Source: Candidatus Eiseniibacteriota bacterium (GTDB lineage: Bacteria; Arandabacterota; Arandabacteria; JAGLYR01). Taken from it: DNA of 15,170 bases. A model generated the notes under the pieces. The model made no database searches. It had not been told where the DNA came from and was given only the letters and a program-made list of their open reading frames with translations. A program made the translations under genes and the position numbers. Where the stretch lies: assembly GCA_023132135.1 (NCBI GenBank), contig JAGLYR010000322.1:1-15170 (forward strand). Reading direction: 5' to 3'. Positions 1 to 7,402 of the stretch are shown one piece after another. Numbering within the stretch: position 1 is the first letter of the stretch; each line of letters opens with the position of its first letter.

Positions 1-29
1 GCAGTCAGACCAAGTGCATATCGGTTCAT
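1..29 (-). CDS. 5' end of an unidentified gene (partial)
   Basis: Only the first nine codons and part of a tenth are visible, read leftward from an ATG at 29: M-N-R-Y-A-L-G-L-T. A clear Shine-Dalgarno GGGAGGT lies at 43-37, seven bases from the start, which is the main evidence for a real gene. The basic residue followed by small and hydrophobic residues would suit the beginning of a signal peptide, but too little is visible to name a product. It is transcribed in the same direction as the rpsA gene to its right but is separated from it by about 250 bp holding two hairpins, so it is probably its own transcription unit. Confidence 0.5.
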
Positions 30-186
30 TCCGCTAACCTCCCTCACCCGCCTCGTCTGCCAAGCCGCGACCAAGAGGCTTCGCAAGAAGCAAACCAGTT
101 TTGCTCAACAAGCCCGGAAAGTTTCTACGCCGCGTTTTTCGCCGGCTGTCTGTTTGCGGGATTGAGTTGGAGGTTGGGGCAAGGAA

Positions 187-211
187 AAGGGCGACCCACC
201 GGGTCGCCCTT
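187..211 (-). terminator. Rho-independent terminator downstream of rpsA
   Basis: An 11-bp perfect stem (AAGGGCGACCC at 187-197 with GGGTCGCCCTT at 201-211) closes a 3-base loop. Read on the minus strand it is followed by TTTTCCTT (188-181), the usual shape of an intrinsic terminator. It lies about 70 bp past the rpsA stop codon. Confidence 0.75.
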
Positions 212-237
212 ACGATGTGCTGTTCCGAGAACTAGCC

Positions 238-280
238 TGGATTATGTATGAACCCCGGGCTGGGGTTCATGCATAATCCA
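238..280. repeat. Long palindrome in the rpsA 3' flank
   Basis: Arms at 238-256 and 262-280 pair over 19 bp with one G-T mismatch and a 5-base loop (GGGCT). It begins two bases past the rpsA stop and has no T-run, so it looks less like a terminator than a REP-type intergenic palindrome or an mRNA 3'-end stabiliser. A second, terminator-like hairpin follows at 187-211. Confidence 0.7.
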
Positions 281-282
281 AG

Positions 283-2022
283 TTAGCTCTTGTCCGGTTT
301 GGTCTGCTCCGCTTGGTCCTTCACCTTTTTCAGAATATCCGAGAAGATCGACAGACTCGTTCCTGAGTGCTGGCTCGACGTCGTACCGGCCTTGTAGGAT
401 TCGAAGCCTTCCTTTTCCTTTCGCGAGTCCAGCGAACTCATGCTGAGGCGAATCCGGCCCCGATCATCAATGTTGACGATCTCGGCCTTCACCTTCCGGC
501 CCTTGGGGAACTTCCTGTGCAGATTTGCATCTCTGGACTCTCCCGTTTCCGCCGCGGGAATCAGTCCGCTCAACCGACCACTCGACGATGTGATGTCCAC
601 GAACACTCCAAACGGCTTCGTGTTGGCGACGATACCTTCCACCAAATCCCCCACCCTGGGGCTGTCCCCCTCTGCCACGGTTTCTTCGGCTTCGTCCAGG
701 TGCCGGAGAGACAGCGAAATCCGCCGCCGGGTGCGGTCGATCTCCTTGATCTGAACCTCGATCTCGTGCCCCTCAGACACAACCTCTCGGGGATGGCTGA
801 TCCGTTTCCGGGAGAGCTCGGAGAGATGAACAAGGCCGTCGAGTCCCGGCGCGAGTTCCACGAAAGCGCCGAAATTGGCCAGACCGACGACTTTGCCCTT
901 CACTACGGATCCCTCGCTGAACTGCGCCGCCTCAGCTTCCCATGGATCCGGTAGCAGTTCCTTGATGGAGAGGCCGATCCGCTCCTTGGACTCACCCAGA
1001 TTCTCTATCTTCAGAACCTTGACCTTGACCTTCTGGCCCGAACCAAAGTGGTCGGCGGGTCTCTCGACACGGCCGTGGGAGAGCTGGGATACATGCACGA
1101 GCCCTTCGATTCCCCCGATATCAACAAAGACCCCGAACGGCTGAACTCGTGTGATGACACCGTCCAGTTCCGCACCCTCGACAATCTTGGCGCGCAGTTC
1201 CTCCCGTCGTTTCTCGTCCTGCTCCTCCAGGACAGCTCGTCGCGAGAGAACCAGATTCTTGCCCCCGGCCTGCCACTCGATGATCCGGAAGGACAGCTTC
1301 TGACTTATGAACTCCGTGGGGGATTCGACGTACTTCGAATCGATTTGCGACAGGGGGCAAAAACCGCGCACGCCGCTGACGCTGACCTCAAACCCACCCC
1401 GGTTGATCTGTTTGACCAAACCCTCCACCGGAATCCTGTTCTGAAACGCCTCGCGGAGGTTCTCCAGAGAGAGAGAAACCGAGCGGCCGCTCAGGGTGAG
1501 GAGAATCCCATCATCAACAGAAGCGACGATCGCTTCGATGTCGTCGCCAACCTTGTAGCGGGCTTCTCCGTCGTCATCCAGGAGTTCCGCGGCCGTGATC
1601 GAGGCCTCGGACCGTCCACCGAAATCCACGAAAGCATCCACTTCCCCGATGGAGATGATTCTACCCCGGACGCGATCCCCGGCACTCACCTCGGCCGAAG
1701 ACGGCACACTGCTCTCATCCAGAAGCTTGGCAAAGTCATCCCTGGTTTCCTCGGCAGATTCGGGCTCCTCAGCCGGCTTTGTCTCCTCAACCGACTTTAT
1801 CTCCTCGGCAGGCTTCGATTCCTCGGGAGGCTTCGTCTCCTCGGCGGATTCGGGCTCCTCAGCGGATTCGGGCTCCTCAGCCGGCTTTGTCTCCTCAACC
1901 GACTTTATCTCCTCGGCGGGCCCGGATTCCTCCGTCTGCGGGAGATCTTCAATCTTCGGGAGCTCTTCCTGCGGCCGCTCCTCGTGTTTCGCGTTCTGGT
2001 CGTGGTTCTCGCGGTTCTCCAT
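283..2022 (-). CDS. rpsA: 30S ribosomal protein S1 (five S1 domains)
   Basis: S1 binds mRNA on the small ribosomal subunit and helps place it for initiation. With the start at 2022 the protein has 579 residues. The first ~105 are a low-complexity acidic region built on pentads such as P-A-E-E-x. Then come five OB-fold S1 domains at about residues 111-185, 196-264, 282-358, 370-444 and 457-532, with typical FGVFVDIGG, GLVHVSQLS and RISLSLR strands, and a short basic tail. E. coli S1 has six domains; five is within the range seen in other phyla. An ATG at 2061 would add 13 residues but has no Shine-Dalgarno. The ATG at 2022 has AGGGAG at 2040-2035, twelve bases upstream, so I prefer it while noting the long spacing. 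The gene follows the AbgT gene by ~120 bp on the same strand. The domain content is read directly; the name rests on family knowledge. Confidence 0.9.
   Translation of the reverse strand: MENRENHDQNAKHEERPQEELPKIEDLPQTEESGPAEEIKSVEETKPAEEPESAEEPESAEETKPPEESKPAEEIKSVEETKPAEEPESAEETRDDFAKLLDESSVPSSAEVSAGDRVRGRIISIGEVDAFVDFGGRSEASITAAELLDDDGEARYKVGDDIEAIVASVDDGILLTLSGRSVSLSLENLREAFQNRIPVEGLVKQINRGGFEVSVSGVRGFCPLSQIDSKYVESPTEFISQKLSFRIIEWQAGGKNLVLSRRAVLEEQDEKRREELRAKIVEGAELDGVITRVQPFGVFVDIGGIEGLVHVSQLSHGRVERPADHFGSGQKVKVKVLKIENLGESKERIGLSIKELLPDPWEAEAAQFSEGSVVKGKVVGLANFGAFVELAPGLDGLVHLSELSRKRISHPREVVSEGHEIEVQIKEIDRTRRRISLSLRHLDEAEETVAEGDSPRVGDLVEGIVANTKPFGVFVDITSSSGRLSGLIPAAETGESRDANLHRKFPKGRKVKAEIVNIDDRGRIRLSMSSLDSRKEKEGFESYKAGTTSSQHSGTSLSIFSDILKKVKDQAEQTKPDKS
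1757..1917 (-). repeat. Internal 53-bp duplication in the acidic S1 N-terminus
   Basis: The 53 bases at 1757-1809 recur exactly at 1865-1917, a period of 108 bp or 36 codons, with shorter 15-bp repeats between them. They encode pentads of the form E-E-x-x-x (KPAEE, ESAEE, KSVEE). Being in frame, gain or loss of units would change the length of the acidic arm without breaking the gene. Confidence 0.85.
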
Positions 2023-2144
2023 GGGTGTTACCAACTCCCTGTTCTGTGATTCGGGGATCATGCAGGCAAACGTTCGTTTCCCGATACAACTCTCCGAGGA
2101 TGCCCGATTTCGACTCGATAGTCAAGCGACAATGGGCAATGCCG

Positions 2145-3695
2145 TCATTGGGCCAGATACAGTCCCGCGCCCGGTCCCAGCGGCAGCCCCAGCAGCATCC
2201 AGACCGTCAGCAGCAGCATCCACGCCACCATGAAAACGACCGAATACGGGAGCATCGTGGCGATCACGGTGCCAATGCCCGCCTTGGGGTCGTACTTCTG
2301 AACAAAGGCAACTATCAGAGCAAAGAACGACATCATGGGTGAGATAATGTTGCTGGCACTGTCCCCGATCCGGTAGGCACCCTGCACCAGCTCCGGCGTG
2401 TATCCCAGGAACATGAACATCGGCACGAACACGGGTGCAACAAATGCCCACTTGGCCGAGGCACTTCCCATCAAGAGGTTAATCGTCGCCGACATAACGA
2501 TGAAGCTGAGCATCAGCGGGATCGCGCCCAAGCCCGAGGCTTTCAGCACTTCCGCCCCCTTGATGGCGAGGACAAGTCCCAGGTTGGAGTACTTGAAGAA
2601 TGCCACGAACTGGGCGGCGAAGAACACCAGCACCATGAAGAGGCTCATCGTCTCCATTGACAAACGCATGCCCTTGACCACGTCGGCATCGTTTCTGAAG
2701 GTCCCGGCCGCCAGGCCATAGGCGAGCCCTGCCAGCAATCCCCCGATGAAGATGACGCCGACAATCCCGTGCATGAAGGGAGAATGGAGAACGCTGCCCG
2801 TCTCGGCGTTGCGCAGGAAACCATTCGCCGGAACCAGACCCATCAGCAGGACCACGGCCAGGACAATGCTGATCAGCAGGGCGGAGACCAGACCCCGCTT
2901 CTCCGCACCGGTCAACCCCTGGAGCTCCGCCTCCGCACCCTTGTGCTCGTACTCGCCCAGGCGCGGCACGACCACCTTCTCGGTTACCCACGTTCCAGCG
3001 CCGGCGATCATGAAAGTGGACACGAACATGAAGTAGTAGTTGCAGGCCGGGGTGATCCGGTAGCCGGGATCAACAATCTGGGCGGCCTCCTGGGTAAGGC
3101 CGGCCAGCAACGGGTCTATCGTCCCCAAGAGTAGATTGGCGCTGAACCCTCCGGACACGCCGGCGAACGCGGCAGCGAGGCCCGCGATGGGATGACGCCC
3201 GACGGACAGGAAAATGATGGCGCCCAGGGGCAGGAGCAACACATAGCCCACGTCGCTGGCCATGTTGGACATAACGCCGGACAGGACAATCACGAAGGTC
3301 AGGAGTCGTCGCGGTGCAGCGTGAACGAGCAGCCGGAGAGATGTTGCGATCAACCCGCTGCTTTCGGCAACGCCGATTCCAAGCATGGCCACGAGCACCG
3401 TGCCCAGCGGCGCAAAGCCGGTGAAGTTCACGATAAGGTGCTCAAGAATCCAGTGCAACCCGTCGCGCGAGAGCAGGCTCACGGGTTGAATCAACGCGCC
3501 ATCCCTGGGGTTCACCGCCGACAGACCCAGTTCGGCAAAAACCCTCGACAACACAATAATGCCCAACGCGAACAGGGCGAAGAGGGTTGCCGGGTGTGGC
3601 AAGGCGTTTCCCGCGCGCTCGACGGTGGACAGGAAGCCGGAGATCAAATTGCGTTTGGGGGTTGTGTTCTCGTCTTTGGTCATCCCGGGGACCAT
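2145..3695 (-). CDS. AbgT-family transporter
   Basis: An integral inner-membrane transporter of 516 residues, the usual AbgT/MtrF length (about 500). The family was named for p-aminobenzoyl-glutamate uptake in E. coli, and some members export sulfonamides or antifolate-like compounds; the substrate here cannot be read from sequence. Visible features are many hydrophobic segments, the family-typical [19 protein letters not shown] stretch near 141-159, the [16 protein letters not shown] stretch near 185-200, and the [20 protein letters not shown] region near the C-terminus, all strong family matches. The hydrophilic first ~18 residues are cytoplasmic by the usual topology. A start at 3695 is supported by a weak GGAAG eight bases upstream; an in-frame ATG at 3683 is possible but has no better ribosome-binding site. 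Upstream, DNA turns into repeat-rich sequence, so the promoter probably lies within 3696-3790, but I see no convincing -35/-10 there. Confidence 0.9.
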   Translation of the reverse strand: MVPGMTKDENTTPKRNLISGFLSTVERAGNALPHPATLFALFALGIIVLSRVFAELGLSAVNPRDGALIQPVSLLSRDGLHWILEHLIVNFTGFAPLGTVLVAMLGIGVAESSGLIATSLRLLVHAAPRRLLTFVIVLSGVMSNMASDVGYVLLLPLGAIIFLSVGRHPIAGLAAAFAGVSGGFSANLLLGTIDPLLAGLTQEAAQIVDPGYRITPACNYYFMFVSTFMIAGAGTWVTEKVVVPRLGEYEHKGAEAELQGLTGAEKRGLVSALLISIVLAVVLLMGLVPANGFLRNAETGSVLHSPFMHGIVGVIFIGGLLAGLAYGLAAGTFRNDADVVKGMRLSMETMSLFMVLVFFAAQFVAFFKYSNLGLVLAIKGAEVLKASGLGAIPLMLSFIVMSATINLLMGSASAKWAFVAPVFVPMFMFLGYTPELVQGAYRIGDSASNIISPMMSFFALIVAFVQKYDPKAGIGTVIATMLPYSVVFMVAWMLLLTVWMLLGLPLGPGAGLYLAQ

Positions 3696-3743
3696 ACACG
3701 GTCTTCCGTGCTTCCGTCAAGTTCCTTGCGCGAGGGGCAGGAC

Positions 3744-3774
3744 CTGTAGGCCCTATGGGTCTTATGGGACCTAT
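3744..3774. repeat. ATAGG-type short-repeat block, copy 1 (intergenic)
   Basis: A 31-base block of near-10-bp units of the type TATAGGTCCT matches the block at 3971-4001 at 26 of 31 positions. This copy lies 16 bp past the stop codon of the four-helix-bundle gene, between it and the AbgT gene. It is the more diverged copy, with several A-to-G changes. Confidence 0.75.
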
Positions 3775-3789
3775 TCTGTCAACGGCAGT

Positions 3790-4371
3790 CTACCCAGAAC
3801 GGCCGCTGCCTCTCTTTCTCGCCGAACGCGCGCGATACATCCGCTCTGTGAACCCTCCTTCCTCAAGAAACCGCCGCTCTATCTGCCGCAGCTGCTGGTC
3901 CAGCAGGAAGTTGGTCTGGTGGATCAGGCAAACCATCGAATTGGCGGCAGTTTCAGGGCAAGAGCCTTCAATATAGGTCCTATAGGTCTTATAGGACCTA
4001 TGCTCCTGGAAAGCTAACCGCCTAACCTCTAAGGCCCGCTGGCAATCCTTGTCCCACAACGGCAAACCGCGCTGGCGCAGGAAATCCTCGTAGTCGAGCA
4101 GGAGTTCTTCCAGGCTGGCGCGCGCTACACCAACCAGCTTGAGTTCGAACTTGCGGGATGTACCCGACGCCATGCTCCCTTCTGCGATATTCTGTTTCCC
4201 GCTCCGCGCGGCCTGGACCATCTGGTCATGAGTGCGCGAACGCCGACTGATGAAACGATCACAAAACGCCACGGTCGCGTCGTAGACGATCTCGGCGTTC
4301 TGGTAGGACTTCAGGCTGCGATATCCGCCGTGGGGAGCGATCAGGTCGGGACTTCCGTTGATGGAGGACAA
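3790..4371 (-). CDS. Four-helix-bundle protein, S23/IVP-like, with repeat insertion
   Basis: This belongs to the family of small four-helix bundles first seen in 23S rRNA intervening sequences and related to Avd of diversity-generating retroelements; no molecular function is established for free-standing members. It has 193 residues against a usual ~120. Helix 1 starts near Y17 (YRSLKSYQNAEIVYDA), the diagnostic A-R-S-G-K-Q-N-I-A-E-G motif is at 55-65, helix 3 spans about 73-100, and helix 4 about 141-172. Residues 124-136 (HRSYKTYRTYIEG) are encoded by an ATAGG-type repeat and sit in the loop before helix 4, an in-frame insertion. I chose the TTG start at 4371: GGAGAAGGG lies ten bases upstream, and the position aligns exactly with the ATG of the second family member at 7987. 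An out-of-frame ATG sits between the ribosome-binding site and start in both genes. The basic tail RSARKRGSGRSG looks like added sequence. Confidence 0.8.
   Translation of the reverse strand: MSSINGSPDLIAPHGGYRSLKSYQNAEIVYDATVAFCDRFISRRSRTHDQMVQAARSGKQNIAEGSMASGTSRKFELKLVGVARASLEELLLDYEDFLRQRGLPLWDKDCQRALEVRRLAFQEHRSYKTYRTYIEGSCPETAANSMVCLIHQTNFLLDQQLRQIERRFLEEGGFTERMYRARSARKRGSGRSG
3971..4001. repeat. ATAGG-type short-repeat block, copy 2 (inside CDS)
   Basis: Three near-10-bp units (ATATAGGTCC, TATAGGTCTT, ATAGGACCTA) lie within the four-helix-bundle gene and are translated as S-Y-K-T-Y-R-T-Y. It is 227 bp from the related intergenic copy and has the same orientation. The period of ten means that gain of one unit would shift frame, whereas the present three-unit block is read in frame. 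Confidence 0.75.
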
Positions 4372-4374
4372 TGC

Positions 4375-4577
4375 GCATGGTCCCTTCTCCCCCGTTTGTA
4401 GGAATACTAAGAAAACACGAGAGCCGACCGAGGCGAGAAGCCAGCCTTTGTTCTTGGTTTGGCCCTTGACCCTCCGGCTTTCGGCTCTCGGTTTTCGGTT
4501 CTCGGTTCTCTCCTCTCACCTCTCTGGCCACACGCGCGAAAGCCCGGGGTGTCCCCCGGGCCCCGCGGTGTGTGGCC
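4375..4577 (-). repeat. Structured repeat element A upstream of the first four-helix-bundle gene
   Basis: Read on the minus strand this holds, in order: a nested hairpin (outer arms GGCCACAC and GTGTGGCC at the ends of 4526-4577, inner GCCCGGGG/CCCCGGGC); a purine-rich arm rich in GAAAGCC and GAGAACC; a loop CCAAACCAAGAACAA; a pyrimidine-rich arm GGCTTCTCGCCTCGG; and a leader GGGGGAGAAGGGACCATGC that supplies the ribosome-binding site of the gene. The same architecture occurs at 7988-8213 before the second family member and three times in tandem at 8268-9159. On the plus strand this is what produces apparent open frames with E-P-R-T-E-N-R-E-P repeats, which I do not regard as genes. Confidence 0.7.
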
Positions 4578-4724
4578 TCCCACTCGACGCTGACTTGGAA
4601 CCATTTCGCGGAATGGTTACAAGCCATGGACTCTCTGCGGAAAGCAGGATTCTCGGCCCCAGACAGCGATCCCTGGGACTCTGTAGAGGAAGCTGCAGAA
4701 GAAGCTGCGGAAGGCGGCGAATAG
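4572..4724 (+). pseudogene. Possible 3' remnant of a coding sequence
   Basis: From about 4572 an open frame reads VASHSTLTWNHFAEWLQAMD and continues to end in SDPWDSVEEAAEEAAEGGE before TAG at 4722-4724. The second half has the acidic, protein-like composition of a genuine C-terminus. No start codon has a ribosome-binding site: the GTG at 4572 sits inside the nested hairpin and the ATG at 4626 has nothing suitable before it. It could be the tail of a gene whose front was lost when the adjacent repeat element arrived, or simply a chance open frame. I do not recognise the family. Confidence 0.3.
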
Positions 4725-4951
4725 TGTAGCTCCGGACCCTTTTCATAACTCCCGAAGGGGAATGGAACCGATGAGAGGGCATAGATCGGGAAGATATGGA
4801 ACCAGTGTAATTAGCAGTGGTGAGTACAGAGACTAGGCCAGATTACATTAGGGAGGGAAACTGCAACAAACGGCTTCGTTGTGCAGAGCATATCTAGGAA
4901 GTCATCCCCGCGTCACTGAGAGGTTGAAGGTGCCCATTTTCAAGTGTAACA

Positions 4952-4960
4952 TGCTATCAT
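4952..4960 (+). promoter_or_regulatory. Extended -10 promoter candidate for the 4999 gene
   Basis: TG at 4952-4953, one base, then TATCAT at 4955-4960 makes an extended -10 box 38 bp before the start codon at 4999. The sequence 17 bp upstream (GCCCAT) is a poor -35, which extended -10 promoters can tolerate. The rest of 4725-4998 shows no gene. Confidence 0.35.
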
Positions 4961-4998
4961 TGATGGTTTGTGCCACAGGATGATCGGGGAGTGTAAAG

Positions 4999-5742
4999 AT
5001 GGGGAATCAGAAGAAGAGAAACGACGAGGCTCCGATAGAAATGGTCGTGGGAGAGGTCCGCCAGGCTCTTGGTAGCACGCCTAGAGGGGATCATGTCGTC
5101 AACGTTATCAAGGGTCTTTTCGCCGCGGTTCCTATCGTGGGGGGAACGATCAGTTCTCTCATGGGTGATTACATCCCCAGGAGGAAAGAACAGCGACTCA
5201 TTCGATTCACCGAGGCGCTGGCAAAAGACCTAGATAAGATCCAGGATCGCATCGACACCGATTACATCACCACCGATGAATTTGCCCACCTGTTTCTGAA
5301 GACGTACCGGGCCGTCGAGGAGCAGTACCAGGAGGAGAAACTGGAGATACTAAGAGCCTTTCTGGTCAACTCCCTCCTGGATAGAGAAACCAGCGCTGAC
5401 GAGAAGGAGTTCTTCCTGAGAGTGGCTAATGATCTGACTGTCCTCGAAGCGAAGCTCCTTAGACTGTTCTCCGATCCTGAAGGAACAAACGTTGCCCTTG
5501 GGAATCCCATCAAACCTGCGATGATGACGACCTCGCTCATGAGCCTGATCAGAAGGGCCTTCCCCGATATGTCAGAAGACATGATCACCGCAGCCGTAAG
5601 TAGCCTTGATGGCCGCGGCATTCTCGGAGGCGTGGCCGAAGCACTGAAGCCTATGATGGCCGCTGGCGGTGTTGAGCATCTGGGGGGACGGCTGGCACCA
5701 TTTGGGACGAAGTTCGTGCAGTTCGTTACAATGCCGGACTAA
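4999..5742 (+). CDS. Hypothetical protein of the 'PIVGG...EEKLE.LR' type
   Basis: A 247-residue protein with no assigned function. Residues 33-60 (VVNVIKGLFAAVPIVGGT and on to DYIP) form a short hydrophobic, glycine-containing segment long enough to enter or lie on a membrane. Residues 61-130 are charged helices with the stretch EEQYQEEKLEILRAFLVNSL, and 131-160 read FFLRVANDLTVLEAKLLRLFSDPE. I recognise this order (membrane-like segment, charged helices, QEEKxExLR, then L-LxLF-DP) from uncharacterised proteins common in accessory regions; that is memory of a pattern, not a database match. The C-terminal ~75 residues look like a small helical domain. The start is well supported by GGGGAG at 4986-4991, seven bases upstream. 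It is followed after 27 bp by a small membrane protein in the same direction, suggesting a two-gene unit. Confidence 0.7.
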   Translation: MGNQKKRNDEAPIEMVVGEVRQALGSTPRGDHVVNVIKGLFAAVPIVGGTISSLMGDYIPRRKEQRLIRFTEALAKDLDKIQDRIDTDYITTDEFAHLFLKTYRAVEEQYQEEKLEILRAFLVNSLLDRETSADEKEFFLRVANDLTVLEAKLLRLFSDPEGTNVALGNPIKPAMMTTSLMSLIRRAFPDMSEDMITAAVSSLDGRGILGGVAEALKPMMAAGGVEHLGGRLAPFGTKFVQFVTMPD

Positions 5743-5769
5743 CGCAATTCTCAGGAGTGGAGGTGGGTA

Positions 5770-5985
5770 GTGGTAACCGTCTTGCTAGGGGCAGTATTCG
5801 GAGGTGCCGCCGGCGTGGTGGCGACTATCTGGTATCAGACTCGTGTCCGGTCGCAATCCAAAAGGAATGCCTTGCGATCTCTCTGGCACGAGGTAGAGAT
5901 GAACGAGGAATATGGGACTTTCGGGGACGTAGTTAGCTTTGTTAGCTTATTGTGGATCTTTCGGGCACCATCTGTCCATGTCTGA
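5770..5985 (+). CDS. Small single-span membrane protein, truncated by a MITE
   Basis: A GTG start at 5770 has GGAGG at 5759-5763, six bases upstream. Residues 3-21 (TVLLGAVFGGAAGVVATIW) make one membrane span, followed by a basic stretch (RVRSQSKRNALRSLWHEVEM) that by the positive-inside rule would be cytoplasmic. After about residue 48 the frame enters the inverted-repeat element at 5923-6154, and the last ~20 residues (VVSFVSLLWIFRAPSVHV) are encoded by that element. Proteins with this layout usually continue with a long cytoplasmic helical region, so I infer the original gene was longer and was cut by the insertion. No matching remainder is recognisable after 6154. It probably shares a transcript with the gene ending at 5742. 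Confidence 0.55.
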   Translation: MVTVLLGAVFGGAAGVVATIWYQTRVRSQSKRNALRSLWHEVEMNEEYGTFGDVVSFVSLLWIFRAPSVHV

Positions 5986-6154
5986 TTGGCAAGCGGGATT
6001 CTCTTCGATCCGACGAACGGCGGCTGAGACCGTCGGCGGGCTGACGCAAAGCGATCGGGCAAGCTGACACCCGCTCGGCTACAGGGTCTGATAAGAGTGA
6101 ACGTCTATCTCAAGACAAAGGGCGGAATAAGCTAATAAAGCTAACTACGTCCCC
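5923..6154. mobile_element. 232-bp MITE-like element with 29-bp terminal inverted repeats
   Basis: The left end at 5923-5951 starts GGGGACGTAGTTAGC. The right end at 6126-6154 is its reverse complement at 28 of 29 positions. The interior (~174 bp) has no gene. The similarity may extend outward, since GGGAC at 5914-5918 and GTCCC at 6161-6165 also mirror each other. I see no target-site duplication, which would suit an IS200/IS605- or REP-associated-transposase-mobilised element rather than a DDE transposon, but no transposase is in the window. It interrupts the small membrane-protein gene. Confidence 0.75.
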
Positions 6155-6374
6155 AGAGCCGTCCCCAAGCTGCCGGTTCGAAGGTCAAGGATTCTGACTC
6201 CGGCAAAGGGCCGGGGTGCATGATTTAGATAGTGTTCGCGGGAATGACGAGGGGCTTCGGCACGCTCCCGAGGCTGAGGTACTTGGGGAAAAACGGGGAA
6301 ATTCTTCGGAACAAGACAACATTGAAACACCCGTGTTTCTCTGCTACGCTAGTGGTTCCGATGGGAGATGCCCT

Positions 6375-7373
6375 ATGGGACGACTGAGACGGACTGTGTC
6401 CAACGTAGCTCTGTCCGCTGTTTCCGTCGTGATCTTCTTCTCCATCCTTGAGATCGCGACAAGATTGCTCTGGCACTACGAAGTCAAGGGCCCTCATGTC
6501 GGACTGGTACTGGAAGAGGCCAATCGGCAAGTTGTCTCTGAAGAGGTCGAGTACAGGATCAACGGTCTGGGCCTGAGGATGAACAGAGAGGTGGCACCTG
6601 AGACACGCGAGGATCTGAGGCGCGTTCTTGCCCTGGGAGACTCCTTCGTCTGGGGAGACGGCCTTGTCTATGAGGCTCTAGTGACGGTCAAGTTGGAGGA
6701 GATTCTCAGTACCGAGGTTGGAACGGTGGAGGTTATCAATGCGGGCGTGAACGGTTACAACACGACCGATGAACTCGAGCAGCTGATCCATCTTGCCCCC
6801 GTATGCTGTCCGGATCTGGTCATAGTCTTCTTCTTCACAAACGACCTTCTCAGCAGGAGGCGGGACAGTGGAGGTGGGATCGCGACGAAGCCCGACCGCC
6901 GGCTGCGAATCAAGGAATTCTTGAGGACGAGGTCTAAGTTTTGCGCGTACCTGTACTACCTGTACAAGGACAAGCTGGTGGCGTCAATCGGTGTGCCCAA
7001 GTTCGTGCTTCCCGCCGACTACTTCAATCTGGATGATTCCAAACCGGGTTGGGTCGCCTTCAAGAAAGCGGCTCTTCAGATTCGGGAGGAGTGTCTCCAG
7101 AGCGATATGGCCTTGATCTTCGTGATGATACCAACCCTCACCCATCTGGATGAGAGCTATCCGTACGCGGAGTTGCGGAGAGAAACCAAGGACTTCCTCG
7201 ACGAGAGCCGGATCCGCGTCATCGATCTCTTCGACACCTATGCGCCATACAATCCCTCCGATCTATGGATCAGCCCAGAAAACACGCACTGGAACGGGCT
7301 GGGGACATCTCTGGCGGCCAAGGAGATCGTTGATTACGTAAAGCAGCACGGACTATTGCCCCCCGCGCTGTAG
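6375..7373 (+). CDS. Membrane-anchored SGNH/GDSL-type hydrolase or acyltransferase
   Basis: A 332-residue protein with one N-terminal membrane span (about residues 9-27, VSNVALSAVSVVIFFSILE) and an SGNH domain facing outward. The catalytic blocks are visible in order: G-D-S (88-90) in LALGDSFVWGDG, the block II glycine in INAGVNGYNT (121-130), the block III asparagine N156 in FFFTND, and the C-terminal histidine H305 in SPENTHWNGLG. The residue usually written D in DxxH is E302 here. Such proteins de-esterify or O-acetylate glycans and other envelope components; the substrate is unknown and no polysaccharide genes lie nearby. The reading frame is open from 6216, but the ATG at 6375 has GGGAG at 6363-6367 seven bases upstream and begins directly before the membrane span, so I place the start there. 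Confidence 0.8.
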   Translation: MGRLRRTVSNVALSAVSVVIFFSILEIATRLLWHYEVKGPHVGLVLEEANRQVVSEEVEYRINGLGLRMNREVAPETREDLRRVLALGDSFVWGDGLVYEALVTVKLEEILSTEVGTVEVINAGVNGYNTTDELEQLIHLAPVCCPDLVIVFFFTNDLLSRRRDSGGGIATKPDRRLRIKEFLRTRSKFCAYLYYLYKDKLVASIGVPKFVLPADYFNLDDSKPGWVAFKKAALQIREECLQSDMALIFVMIPTLTHLDESYPYAELRRETKDFLDESRIRVIDLFDTYAPYNPSDLWISPENTHWNGLGTSLAAKEIVDYVKQHGLLPPAL

Positions 7374-7402
7374 CCTTCCTCTTTCATCGCGAGGCCCCCT
7401 GC

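Noticed and set aside
1048-2049. Long rightward open frame opposite rpsA (333 codons)
   Set aside because: It is the complement of the rpsA coding region, leucine/arginine-rich where S1 has its acidic repeats, and has no start signal.
3790-4371. Diversity-generating retroelement, suggested by Avd-like four-helix-bundle proteins
   Set aside because: No reverse transcriptase and no template/variable repeat pair with adenine-specific changes are present in the window.
6155-6205. tRNA-Gln-like stretch (GGTTCGAA and ATTCTGACTCCGG)
   Set aside because: The anticodon-like loop fits CTG, but only three of five stem pairs form and there is no acceptor or T arm in the right place, so it is not a tRNA gene.
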